NCBI GenBank assembly: GCA_038319685.1
Contig: JBBQDN010000002.1
Location: 62,001 to 126,000, forward strand
Direction: 5' to 3'
DNA: 64,000 nt
Source of the DNA: UBA6022 sp038319685
GTDB lineage: Bacteria > Patescibacteriota > Saccharimonadia > Saccharimonadales > Saccharimonadaceae
Below the pieces are notes generated by a model, which saw only the letters and a list, made by a program, of their open reading frames with translations, was not told where the DNA came from and did no database searches. This document shows positions 26,875-34,701 of this stretch, piece after piece. Both the position numbers and the translations under genes were made by a program. Every line of letters begins with the position of its first letter. The stretch's first letter is position 1.

Positions 26875-26907
26875 GTTTCTGCAATCTGTACCTCGATATC
26901 GCGAATT

Positions 26908-26958
26908 TTCACCAAGTAAAAAGACCTACCGCTAGGGTACGTCTTTTTACTTGGTGAA
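26908..26958 (-). terminator. 18-bp perfect inverted repeat overlapping the 3' end of tRNA-Lys
   Basis: The arms at 26908-26925 and 26941-26958 are perfectly complementary, with four further pairs (TACC/GGTA) and a 5-nt loop. The right arm covers the tRNA discriminator region and encoded CCA. In the transcript the tail UUCACCA can pair either in the tRNA or in this hairpin. It is probably the tRNA terminator or a 3'-processing signal. Confidence 0.7.
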
Positions 26959-27028
26959 GCTGCTGAGACTTGAACTCAGGACACCCTGCTTAAAAGGCAG
27001 GTGCTCTAACCAGCTGAGCTACAGCTCC
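26952..27028 (-). tRNA. tRNA-Lys (anticodon UUU)
   Basis: The 77-nt minus-strand sequence folds as a tRNA. Acceptor stem GGAGCTG/CAGCTTC (one G-U), D-arm GCTC/GAGC, anticodon stem CCTGC/GCAGG with loop CTTTTAA (anticodon TTT), T-arm CTGAG/CTCAG with TTCAAGT loop, and an encoded CCA. Own promoter TTGACA-18-TATCTT upstream. Confidence 0.97.
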
Positions 27029-27072
27029 ATACAATATGGAATTGTTCGTTATGAAACATAACTAACCATACA

Positions 27073-27102
27073 AAGATACCATTTTAAAGGGTGGTTTGTC
27101 AA
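27073..27102 (-). promoter_or_regulatory. Promoter of tRNA-Lys
   Basis: TTGACA (27097-27102), an 18-nt spacer and TATCTT (27073-27078, preceded by TGG as an extended -10). The -35 overlaps the stop codon of the membrane-protein gene at 27099. Confidence 0.6.
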
Positions 27103-27584
27103 TGTTTCGGGCTGGCGTGACGCGGTGTTTTCGTCATTAGAACATCAAAAATCGCGAGGATCAATGAGACCGTAATAATAAGTACTTTGTAATGAACAAA
27201 AAACTCGTACACTTGTTTCCCTGGTCCTTCGATAACAAGCGCTGAACCAAGTGGTTCAAGCAGTAACGCTGTCGCGAGCATCGCAAAGGCAACCGCACCG
27301 ACAATCCGATGGAATGGATCACGATACACTGGACCACTAAACAATAAAATGACAGCAGGCAGCAAAATCAATGTTGCCGCAACCACGCTTTTTAGTGGTG
27401 GAGCGATCAAAATAACTCCAGCTCGTTCGATAATCGGCGTCAGGTCCCCTACCCATATGCTACTTAGCATCCCGCCAGCCGTAAGCGCTAGACCTAGCAC
27501 GCCAAACCGACGTTTGGTAAAATACGCTGTCGCAAACAACAGTACAATGGTAATCACAAATATCACGACAAAACTCATGCTCAA
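27099..27584 (-). CDS. Integral membrane protein of unknown function (161 aa)
   Basis: Five likely membrane helices (about 3-24, 27-45, 57-82, 90-110, 128-148) and a short basic C-terminus. I do not recognise the family. Its start overlaps the DUF192 stop by 4 nt, so it is coupled to that gene. Confidence 0.7.
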   Translation of the reverse strand: MSMSFVVIFVITIVLLFATAYFTKRRFGVLGLALTAGGMLSSIWVGDLTPIIERAGVILIAPPLKSVVAATLILLPAVILLFSGPVYRDPFHRIVGAVAFAMLATALLLEPLGSALVIEGPGKQVYEFFVHYKVLIITVSLILAIFDVLMTKTPRHASPKH

Positions 27585-28060
27585 AAATCTCCCCTTTTCG
27601 TTTCATCAAACACCGCTTGGGTATTGATCTTGATTGATCGTGCGTCGATTGTACCCGCAGGCAGTTCAATTACATAGCGTGCTTCTTTGTTCGGTGTAAA
27701 CGATTGACTGGGATAGCTTTCAGGCGGGGCGTTTGTCACAATATGGACAATTTTTTTGTCATTATTCAGCCAGATAATATCAATCGGATAATTCATGTCT
27801 TTCATCCATATCGCCCATGTATCTTCGTAGTCATAAACGAAAATGAGTGCTTGGCCCGTATCTAACGTAGCCGTCCCGGACAAACCTTTTAATTTATCGG
27901 CATCGGTGAGCGCAAGTCGTGCATTAAATATGCCGTCACCAATCCTTAGGTTCGTATATGGCTTTAGGCGCGGTGCAATGACATAAAATGCCGCAATACC
28001 GACAACTGCAAGGACACAAAAAACCAGGAGCCACGTCAGTGACTTTTTTTCTTTGGTCAT
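27581..28060 (-). CDS. DUF192 protein, membrane-anchored (159 aa)
   Basis: An N-terminal membrane helix (about 8-28) and a DUF192 domain (about 40-150) with ARLALTDADKLKGLSG, IWMKDMNYPIDIIWLN and ARYVIELPAGTID. The family is widespread, usually exported, with no established function. -10 TATAAT (28082-28087) gives a 21-nt leader. Confidence 0.88.
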   Translation of the reverse strand: MTKEKKSLTWLLVFCVLAVVGIAAFYVIAPRLKPYTNLRIGDGIFNARLALTDADKLKGLSGTATLDTGQALIFVYDYEDTWAIWMKDMNYPIDIIWLNNDKKIVHIVTNAPPESYPSQSFTPNKEARYVIELPAGTIDARSIKINTQAVFDETKRGDF

Positions 28061-28107
28061 ACTGTACCCACCATACGTAATATTATAGCAGGTAGTGCAT
28101 TCGCCTG

Positions 28108-29013
28108 TTAGGCGCCGATTTTGTCTTTTTTGTTGCGACGTTTGGCGTTAATTTCGATATATTCGATAATCTTAGTCGCAATATCTCGCTTAGTAACGAG
28201 TTCTGGTGTCTTGATACTGGCTGATGAATTGACTTCCAGGACGAGTGGTCCGCGTTCACTACGCATCATATCAACTCCGCAGACCTGTAGTCCCATTGCA
28301 CGGGCAGCCTTTATCGCTGTTTTCGTCTCTTCATCAGTTAATTTAACGCTGGTGCCAAACCCACCTTGATGAGTATTGCTACGAAAATCATCGTCAAGGC
28401 TTTGACGTTTGACACTGGCGACGACACGACTACCGACAACGAGTGCTCGAATATCAGTACCGGCAGATTCTTTGACAAATTCTTGCACCATAAAGTTCAC
28501 GCCTTCGACATAAAAGGCCTGCATGACGGCTTTGGCGGCTTTTGGTGTTTCTGCGAGCACAACTCCATTACCATGTGTTCCCCGAGCTACTTTAATGATA
28601 AGTGGCGTACCCCCAGCAAGTGCAACGACGTCTTCGAAGTTAGCTGTCTCGCGGGCAATAACCGTTTTTGGGATACCGACACCGGCACGTGCCATGACTT
28701 GATAGGCACGGAGTTTATCGCGCGAACGATTAATCGCCAGTGAACTTGCGACCGTAAACGACCCCTGTGCTTCAAATTGACGGACAACAGCCGTCCCGTA
28801 TTTCGTATAGCTCTGGGCGATACGTGGAATAATTGCGTCGAAATGATCGAGTGATTCACCTTTGTAGCGAATAACTGGTTTGTCTTTTTCGATTGATACA
28901 TAACAAAGTGCGTAGTTGATGACTTTTACGTCATGCCCGCGTGCTTTCGCAACCTCTTTCAGGCGTTTTGTTGTATAGTTTGCACTACCTTTGGAAAGAA
29001 TAGCTATTTTCAT
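28108..29013 (-). CDS. rimK: RimK-type ATP-grasp amino-acid ligase (301 aa)
   Basis: ATP-grasp fold (about 95-290) with the RimK signatures DFRSNTHQGGFG and GVDMMRSERGPLVLEVNSSASI. RimK adds glutamates to the C-terminus of ribosomal protein uS6; relatives ligate amino acids to other carboxylates. It overlaps the retropepsin-like protease gene by 4 nt. That pairing is seen elsewhere and suggests addition and removal of the same modification. The basic C-terminus (KRRNKKDK) is unusual. Confidence 0.9.
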   Translation of the reverse strand: MKIAILSKGSANYTTKRLKEVAKARGHDVKVINYALCYVSIEKDKPVIRYKGESLDHFDAIIPRIAQSYTKYGTAVVRQFEAQGSFTVASSLAINRSRDKLRAYQVMARAGVGIPKTVIARETANFEDVVALAGGTPLIIKVARGTHGNGVVLAETPKAAKAVMQAFYVEGVNFMVQEFVKESAGTDIRALVVGSRVVASVKRQSLDDDFRSNTHQGGFGTSVKLTDEETKTAIKAARAMGLQVCGVDMMRSERGPLVLEVNSSASIKTPELVTKRDIATKIIEYIEINAKRRNKKDKIGA

Positions 29014-29507
29014 ATATTATATCCTTCCTCTTCATCTTGTGGAAAATCAATTCCATAGTGTTTCTTTAGACTATCACGGTCAATCGCTGTTTCTGCAGAG
29101 TCCACTAAGAATCGATGATTAAGTAATTTGCGACCGAGCAAAATTGGGAATCGAAGACTTGATCGATCAGCTAAAGTAAAGCGGGCATTGAATACTTTTG
29201 GACCCAATTTAACTTTCATTTTTACTTCGAATCGCTCTTCGCGGTGGCCAAACGAGTTTGATACCCATACCTTAGTATACTCCTGTACAGTGACTGTCTG
29301 AGCCATAGACCCGCAAGATGGGTGACCTTCTAAGATGTTAAAACTAATGCTGCCATCACTATTTTCGATAATTGTTGTCGCGTGAACAGCCGAACGGTAC
29401 GCACCGGTATCGGTTTTTGCCGGAACCTCTGTAATTTTTTGATCAACAAAAGTAATCACCTCAGAGCGCCCGATAATTACTTTGTGAAAATCGTGTTTAG
29501 TAGCCAT
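29010..29507 (-). CDS. Retropepsin-like aspartic protease, RimK-associated (Zn_protease/DUF785 family, 165 aa)
   Basis: The catalytic-type motif TDTGAYRSA lies near residues 31-39. The C-terminal FPILLGRKLLNHRFLVD block is diagnostic of the family annotated as ATP-dependent zinc protease, now viewed as retropepsin-like. Family members next to RimK are linked to trimming of added amino-acid tails. CATAAT at 29515-29520 lies 7 nt before ATG 29507 (possibly leaderless). Confidence 0.88.
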   Translation of the reverse strand: MATKHDFHKVIIGRSEVITFVDQKITEVPAKTDTGAYRSAVHATTIIENSDGSISFNILEGHPSCGSMAQTVTVQEYTKVWVSNSFGHREERFEVKMKVKLGPKVFNARFTLADRSSLRFPILLGRKLLNHRFLVDSAETAIDRDSLKKHYGIDFPQDEEEGYNI

Positions 29508-29555
29508 ATGCGTTATTATGAATTAGTTATAAATTTTAGCAATAGTTTCAATAAC

Positions 29556-29584
29556 TTGCTAAATATAACATAAAAACGTATAAT
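29556..29584 (+). promoter_or_regulatory. Promoter of the ATP-grasp gene at 29592 (leaderless)
   Basis: TTGCTA (29556-29561), a 17-nt spacer and TATAAT (29579-29584), then 7 nt to the ATG. It is divergent from the protease/rimK promoter. Confidence 0.75.
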
Positions 29585-29591
29585 TTGCAAT

Positions 29592-30818
29592 ATGACACAT
29601 ATACTCATCGTTGGACAAAAGTTTTCATCGCTTACGGACTATTTAGCCGAAAAAGGCTATGAGTACACGTATCTTCAAGATGTCTTAAAAACAAAATTTC
29701 CAGACAAGAGATTCAAACACCGTATCGTCGCCGATTTTAGCAGTAAAGCAGGACTCCTAGCGACGGTCAATGCGATAAAACAACCAATCGATGGTGTGGT
29801 CGCTACCTACGAAAATTATATCCTCCCAGCAGCTTGGATCGCGAGTCATTTAGATTTGCCTGGCTTACCGGTCGCGTCAGCTGAAGCTTGTACTGATAAA
29901 TTCCTCATGCGTTCGCTGTTTGCGGTTGCACCCGAAAAAATCAGTCCTGGATTTGCCAATGTCGTCAGCGAAGATGACGTTCGTGAATTTGCCAGTACTC
30001 ATTCGTACCCCATTATCTTAAAACCCGCCAACCTCGCTAAAAGCTTGCTTGTCACGAAAAATAACACACTCGATGAACTGATCGCAAATTATATGAAATC
30101 AGTAGACCTCCTTCAAACAACCTATAAAAAATACGCGCCCAACCGAACACCCCAACTTATTATCGAAGAGTTTTTAGAAGGAAGCATCCATTCTGTTGAT
30201 GCGTTTGTTGATAGTAGCGGCGAGCCACAAATACTTGACCATGTGGTTGACTACCAGACAGGTTACGATATCGGATTTGATGATAATTTTCACTACAGTC
30301 GCATTTTACCTTCAACACTATCCGCCAGCGACAAGAAGGCACTCAAGCACTGTGCTGCTATTGGAATAAAGGCGCTGGGTATGAAAAATACACCCGCCCA
30401 TGTTGAAATCATCATGACACCCACCGGCCCGCGTATCGTCGAAATCGGTGCCCGTAATGGTGGATACCGCGAGCGTATGCATGAACTCGCAAATGGCATC
30501 GACATCACTGGCGCCGCACTCGATCTCGTCCTCGGAAAATCACCGATAATTTCAACAACCAAAAACGAACCGTGTGCGGTCCTTGAATTATTCCCTAAAA
30601 GTGCAGGTATATTTACAGGAATTGCCAACCAAGCTGTTCTTGAATCGCTTGCATCACTAACGTATCTCAGCATCAAAGTGACGCCCGGCCAATATGTCGG
30701 AAAAGCAGCCGACGGCTACAAAATGTGTGCAGTTGTCGTACTACACAGTAGCAGCCAACAACAATTCGATACAGATCTCGCAATAATCAACTCGTCTGTA
30801 TTCGTCCAGACAAACTAA
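29592..30818 (+). CDS. ATP-grasp carboxylate-amine ligase (408 aa)
   Basis: N-terminal pre-ATP-grasp domain (about 1-110), ATP-grasp core (about 110-310: YPIILKPANLAKSL, PQLIIEEFLEGSIHSVDAFV, PAHVEIIMTPTGPRIVEIGARNGG) and a C-terminal beta domain (about 325-405). It belongs to the L-amino-acid ligase/carnosine synthase-like group that joins an amino acid to a carboxylate through an acyl phosphate. Substrate unknown. Its stop interlocks with that of the next ATP-grasp gene by 4 nt. Confidence 0.85.
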   Translation: MTHILIVGQKFSSLTDYLAEKGYEYTYLQDVLKTKFPDKRFKHRIVADFSSKAGLLATVNAIKQPIDGVVATYENYILPAAWIASHLDLPGLPVASAEACTDKFLMRSLFAVAPEKISPGFANVVSEDDVREFASTHSYPIILKPANLAKSLLVTKNNTLDELIANYMKSVDLLQTTYKKYAPNRTPQLIIEEFLEGSIHSVDAFVDSSGEPQILDHVVDYQTGYDIGFDDNFHYSRILPSTLSASDKKALKHCAAIGIKALGMKNTPAHVEIIMTPTGPRIVEIGARNGGYRERMHELANGIDITGAALDLVLGKSPIISTTKNEPCAVLELFPKSAGIFTGIANQAVLESLASLTYLSIKVTPGQYVGKAADGYKMCAVVVLHSSSQQQFDTDLAIINSSVFVQTN

Positions 30819-31822
30819 AGTCCCGCTAGGTAATCAACATAAGCTTTTGCCGCTCCACGCGGCGTACCGAACGTTGGCTGATCATGTATAGCGAGTGACG
30901 GGCATTTGTTAATTTCAACAATCACTGCCGTTGTCGAGTCGATTGTTTGTTGTTTGGTTGGCGTATCTGCCATCATAAAATCAATGCCCGCGACGGTTAG
31001 TCCTGCAACCCTCGATGCGCGTTCCGCCTGATCAATTAGCCAATCTGGCATGTCATCGGTGAGATCAATAAGTTCACCCCCAGCACCATAATTAGCAACG
31101 CCAAGTACCCAGACTTCTTCGTCAACTTCGGGAACTGAATTCATTTTTTCACCCAGAAATTGAATTGCTCGATCAATGTCAATTCGAGCAAGCGGTGCAC
31201 GATACGGTTCACCGCGTTTTGGCGAAGTATTTTCATGATCGATGAGTTCACGAATCGTCAGAATGCCGTCACCGAATACGCGCGCTGGTACACGCATCAG
31301 TGCTGCGACATATTTGAAATCGATGCAGAGCACACGAATATCGCGAATTGGATGGTGGTCGAATTGAGCTTGAACAACTGCTTTCTTGCTCGAACCTGTG
31401 AATGATTTGGCGTACTCAACGGCTCGTACTAGTTCGTCAACTGTCGTGACACCGATCGTAATGCCATTACCATGACCACCATCAACCGGTTTAACGACAA
31501 CTTTGCCACACCCTCGCATTAGCTCGATTGCCTCGGTCGTGTCGTCGTCAACAAGCACCGTCTCCAGCTGGACAACGTCTGCCCGTTCGAGTATTTGGTG
31601 AGTCGCATATTTATCATTGGCAAGTTGCGCAGCGGCGTACGACGTGGCCGGAGGAGTTGCGCCAAAAATATGCATCTCCTTCCCGTCGCCGCGATCAATA
31701 AAATAATGTGGTGAACCCACATACGGCGTAAGGACTGCCCAGCCACGAGACGCATATTCATCCTGAAGAAGCCTCGTTGTTTGGTTGAGGCTTGTTTTAG
31801 GAATGGTCAGTAGGTCTATCAT
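30815..31822 (-). CDS. Cyanophycin-synthetase-like ATP-grasp protein, stand-alone (335 aa)
   Basis: The ATP-grasp domain carries VVVKPVDGGHGNGITIGV, RVLCIDFKYVAALMRVPARV and GDGILTIRELIDHENTSPKRG, which closely follow the ATP-grasp domain of cyanophycin synthetase (CphA) and related GshF-type ligases. CphA's N-terminal domain and C-terminal Mur-ligase domain are absent. It likely makes an amide bond on a peptide or amino acid. Leader with GGAG 6 nt before the ATG. The 205 nt up to the next gene hold its leader and no other gene. Confidence 0.83.
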   Translation of the reverse strand: MIDLLTIPKTSLNQTTRLLQDEYASRGWAVLTPYVGSPHYFIDRGDGKEMHIFGATPPATSYAAAQLANDKYATHQILERADVVQLETVLVDDDTTEAIELMRGCGKVVVKPVDGGHGNGITIGVTTVDELVRAVEYAKSFTGSSKKAVVQAQFDHHPIRDIRVLCIDFKYVAALMRVPARVFGDGILTIRELIDHENTSPKRGEPYRAPLARIDIDRAIQFLGEKMNSVPEVDEEVWVLGVANYGAGGELIDLTDDMPDWLIDQAERASRVAGLTVAGIDFMMADTPTKQQTIDSTTAVIVEINKCPSLAIHDQPTFGTPRGAAKAYVDYLAGL

Positions 31823-31992
31823 AATTATCTCCGTGTCTATTTTATTTACATCATGCTACGCCGACGATAGCAGTGACGAATCCCGGGCCAAACCAATAAA
31901 TATAAGTACCAGGTGTACGCCTACCGAATATCGTGATGACTATTTTTATGTCGATCGTATCCTATATAGTATATCATTTTATCACCAAGTTA

Positions 31993-32021
31993 TTGATATT
32001 TAATAGTTTTTATGCTATAAT
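31993..32021 (+). promoter_or_regulatory. Promoter of the S51 peptidase gene (leaderless)
   Basis: TTGATA (31993-31998), a 17-nt spacer and extended -10 TGCTATAAT (TATAAT 32016-32021), then 6 nt to the ATG. Confidence 0.8.
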
Positions 32022-32027
32022 AGTATC

Positions 32028-32810
32028 ATGTCCCTCGAAAAACTAAAAATTATTGCAGGTGGTGGCGGTGGCCCGTCTAGCTCCAGTCGGCCCGCAATCG
32101 AAGCAGCTCTTAACCTTTCCGTTGTTGAAAAACCAAATGTACTGATTATCCCTACCCCAAAACGTACGTTGGAAGCATTTGAAAAAACAATTCCCGGTAC
32201 CTATCGATTCTTTACTTCACTCGGCCTGAGAACAGAACTGCTCCATGACTTTAATGAAAACATCGACCCTGATCAGGCATCTGATAAAATAAATTCCGCA
32301 GATGTGATCTATACCGCTGGTGGAGATACACTCCATATGATGGAGGTGTTGCGTCGACATAAATTAGACACACAACTAGCTCGTAGGGCGCTTGCAGGAG
32401 AAGTTGTATTAAGTGGCATCAGTGCAGGTGCAATTCTCCCAACAAAATGGGGACACAGTGACTCACTTAGCTACCGACCGGAAACAGCTGACGACTGGGA
32501 GTATGTCCGTGTTAACGGACTCGGTATTGCACCGTTAGCTATCACTCCACATTTCAATACTGCATCTGATCGCTTAGGAGCACGGAAAGATCAGTTTGCA
32601 GCGATGCTTGCAAATCAGCCATCCATTCCCGCATTTGGTATTGATAACCTTGCTGCAATTCAAATTGCAGACGGTAAATTAAGCCAGGTTCAATCTGATC
32701 CTAACCACTTTGTTCATACTGCAAATCGAGAGACTGATGGATCGATTACATTTGACGCCATGTCAGCAAATGAAGAACTTGACGTGCACACGCTCAAAAA
32801 AGTTAGTTAG
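32028..32810 (+). CDS. Peptidase S51 family protein (dipeptidase E/cyanophycinase-like, 260 aa)
   Basis: Class I glutamine-amidotransferase-like fold. IYTAGGDTLHMMEVL (about 95-109), the nucleophile Ser in VLSGISAGAIL (about 130-140), and the His in ITPHFN (about 178). Family members cleave aspartyl dipeptides or cyanophycin. Next to three ATP-grasp ligases it may hydrolyse their product. Its stop interlocks with dnaJ. Confidence 0.87.
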   Translation: MSLEKLKIIAGGGGGPSSSSRPAIEAALNLSVVEKPNVLIIPTPKRTLEAFEKTIPGTYRFFTSLGLRTELLHDFNENIDPDQASDKINSADVIYTAGGDTLHMMEVLRRHKLDTQLARRALAGEVVLSGISAGAILPTKWGHSDSLSYRPETADDWEYVRVNGLGIAPLAITPHFNTASDRLGARKDQFAAMLANQPSIPAFGIDNLAAIQIADGKLSQVQSDPNHFVHTANRETDGSITFDAMSANEELDVHTLKKVS

Positions 32811-33913
32811 CGAAAAATTCCACCCTTTTTCGCGCCATCAAACTGTTCTAATAGTTCGCGCTGCTTTTTGCTGATCTTCGTCGGTGTATCAACAATAATA
32901 CTGACGATGTGTGCACCGCGCGCAGTGCCACGTAGGTGTGGAACACCATGTGCTGATAGTTTAAAATCAGTTCCACTCTGTGTGCCGGCCGGGATCTTCA
33001 TGCGAATGTCACCGTCGACGGTTTCAACGTCAATCTCTGTACCAAGTGCTGCGTCGATCATCGTAACGTGCTCCTCAGAAAGAATAATATCGCCTTCGCG
33101 GGTGAATTTTTTGTGTGCTTTTACCCGGATATGTACATACAGATCACCGCGCGCACCGCCACCGATTGCTTCGCCGTGTTCCTTGAGTCGAATCGTCGCA
33201 CCATCATCAATACCGGCCGGAACCTTTAGCTTCATCGTTTGCTTGCGACGCTCTGTGCCTTTACCTTTACAGACCGTGCAGACTTTTTCAGGAATTTTAC
33301 CCGCACCTCTGCAGGTTTCACAGGTAACAGCTTGTTGGATTTGACCAAAGATCGTGTTCATAACACGGGTTTGCTGACCAGCACCTTTACAGGTTGGACA
33401 GGTTTTCATGCTGTAGCCAGGTTCGACGGTTGTACCTTTACAGTGCGAACATTCGTCGTCCATATCTAAGCTAATATCTTCTTCGACACCAAATACCGCT
33501 TGCTCGAATGTCAGCTGAATTGCCGTTTCGACATCACGGCCACGCCTGGGGCCACGTTCTCGTTGCTGACCACCGCCAAAAAACTGGCCAAAAATGTCAC
33601 CAAGTCCACCCTCGCCAAAATCGAAGTTAACGTTTTGAGCACCAAAACCTTCAAATGGATTACCGCCGCTACTATAGCCGCCACCTCCACCGTTGCCGCC
33701 AACCCCTGCATGGCCAAACTGATCATAGCGTTGACGTTTTTGTTGATCCTTGAGGACTTCGTATGCTTCGCCGATTTCTTTGAATTTTGTTTCATCACCA
33801 CCCTCTTTGTCGGGATGATGTTTAACGGCGGCTTTACGATACGCCTTCTTAATTTCATCAGCGCTGGCGGCCTTGGACACGCCCAGAACTTCGTAGTAAT
33901 CACGTTTATTCAT
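32807..33913 (-). CDS. dnaJ: Chaperone DnaJ
   Basis: 368 aa. J domain with HPD (KHHPDKEGG, about 33), a Gly-rich linker (about 72-115) and a zinc-finger domain with four CxxCxGxG-type repeats (CSHCKGT, CPTCKGAG, CETCRGAG, CTVCKGKG), then the substrate-binding domains. It stimulates DnaK. Preceded by a CIRCE operator and a -10 box 8 nt before the ATG. Confidence 0.98.
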   Translation of the reverse strand: MNKRDYYEVLGVSKAASADEIKKAYRKAAVKHHPDKEGGDETKFKEIGEAYEVLKDQQKRQRYDQFGHAGVGGNGGGGGYSSGGNPFEGFGAQNVNFDFGEGGLGDIFGQFFGGGQQRERGPRRGRDVETAIQLTFEQAVFGVEEDISLDMDDECSHCKGTTVEPGYSMKTCPTCKGAGQQTRVMNTIFGQIQQAVTCETCRGAGKIPEKVCTVCKGKGTERRKQTMKLKVPAGIDDGATIRLKEHGEAIGGGARGDLYVHIRVKAHKKFTREGDIILSEEHVTMIDAALGTEIDVETVDGDIRMKIPAGTQSGTDFKLSAHGVPHLRGTARGAHIVSIIVDTPTKISKKQRELLEQFDGAKKGGIFR

Positions 33914-33921
33914 TACCTTCT

Positions 33922-33959
33922 ATTATAGATAACTAGCACTTGCCTGTCTAGAGTGCTAA
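33922..33959 (-). promoter_or_regulatory. CIRCE operator and promoter of dnaJ
   Basis: Minus strand: TTAGCACTC-N9-AAGTGCTAG (33933-33959). The 9-nt spacer contains the -35 TAGACA (33945-33950), followed 17 nt later by TATAAT (33922-33927). HrcA bound here would block the promoter. Confidence 0.85.
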
Positions 33960-33960
33960 T

Positions 33961-34599
33961 CTATTTCTTGTCGATATATTCTTTTAAACGCTCCATATGC
34001 AAAATATAACTTCGGCGAGAATGCGCGATCAGTTTAAGTGTTTCCAGTTTTTTAAGCTCGATATTTGTCGTTTCACGGCTCAGACCAAGCGAGTCGGCGA
34101 TTTCCTGCTGTGTAATAGATATTTTTAGGCGTGTTTTATAGGGCCGGAGAATCACGCCCAGTTGACCCGCCATATACAGCAATGTATGGGCGATCTTGTC
34201 ACTCGCATGAGATTGTTCAAGCGCATGAATACGAGAAAGTGTCGATAGTAACAAAATCGTCACTCGGGCTTGCCGTTTGTACATGCTTTCGATGTCGGTG
34301 TGCAAATGATTAAGGTACTCATCGCGTGGAATACACCGAATCGTACATTTTGAAAATGCCTCGTAAAAATACTCGGTTCTTTCGATAAGTCCGAATGCAA
34401 ACCCAATTGGAAAATCTTCGTCTTTACGATCGATCGATACTAACCTTTCATCACCACGGCTAGTAATGCTATAGGTTTTGACAAGTCCTGATTCGATCAC
34501 ATACACATACCCTGGCATATCGCCTTTAAGCAGTATCGTTTCACCTTTTTTAAAGGTTTTATACGGATAATTAGTAATGAATTGTCGAAAAGTGTCCAT
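33961..34599 (-). CDS. Crp/Fnr-family transcriptional regulator (212 aa)
   Basis: Cyclic-nucleotide-binding-like beta barrel (about 10-115: KTFKKGETILLKGDMPGYVYVIESG) and a C-terminal winged helix (about 155-205) with recognition region ITQQEIADSLGLSRETTNIELKKL split around residue 175. No Fnr-type Cys cluster, so the ligand is unknown. I chose ATG 34599; the frame opens at a TTG two codons earlier. It is placed between dnaJ and the surface-repeat locus; its targets are unknown. Confidence 0.9.
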   Translation of the reverse strand: MDTFRQFITNYPYKTFKKGETILLKGDMPGYVYVIESGLVKTYSITSRGDERLVSIDRKDEDFPIGFAFGLIERTEYFYEAFSKCTIRCIPRDEYLNHLHTDIESMYKRQARVTILLLSTLSRIHALEQSHASDKIAHTLLYMAGQLGVILRPYKTRLKISITQQEIADSLGLSRETTNIELKKLETLKLIAHSRRSYILHMERLKEYIDKK

Positions 34600-34701
34600 G
34601 GCCAAAGGTTACTTTCGTTATTCACCATATGACATCCTAGTGGACGAATATACGGTTTCTATATACCGTTATACACCTTGCCGCGTGACTATGCAAGATG
34701 G

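Noticed and set aside
26908..26958. Phage or island attachment site at tRNA-Lys
   Set aside because: The repeat is inverted and adjacent, not a direct repeat, and no integrase gene is in the window. A hairpin explanation is simpler.
31823..31992. Riboswitch or leader peptide in the 5' leader of the cyanophycin-synthetase-like gene
   Set aside because: A 150-nt leader is possible, but no recognised aptamer or terminator/antiterminator pair could be made out by eye.
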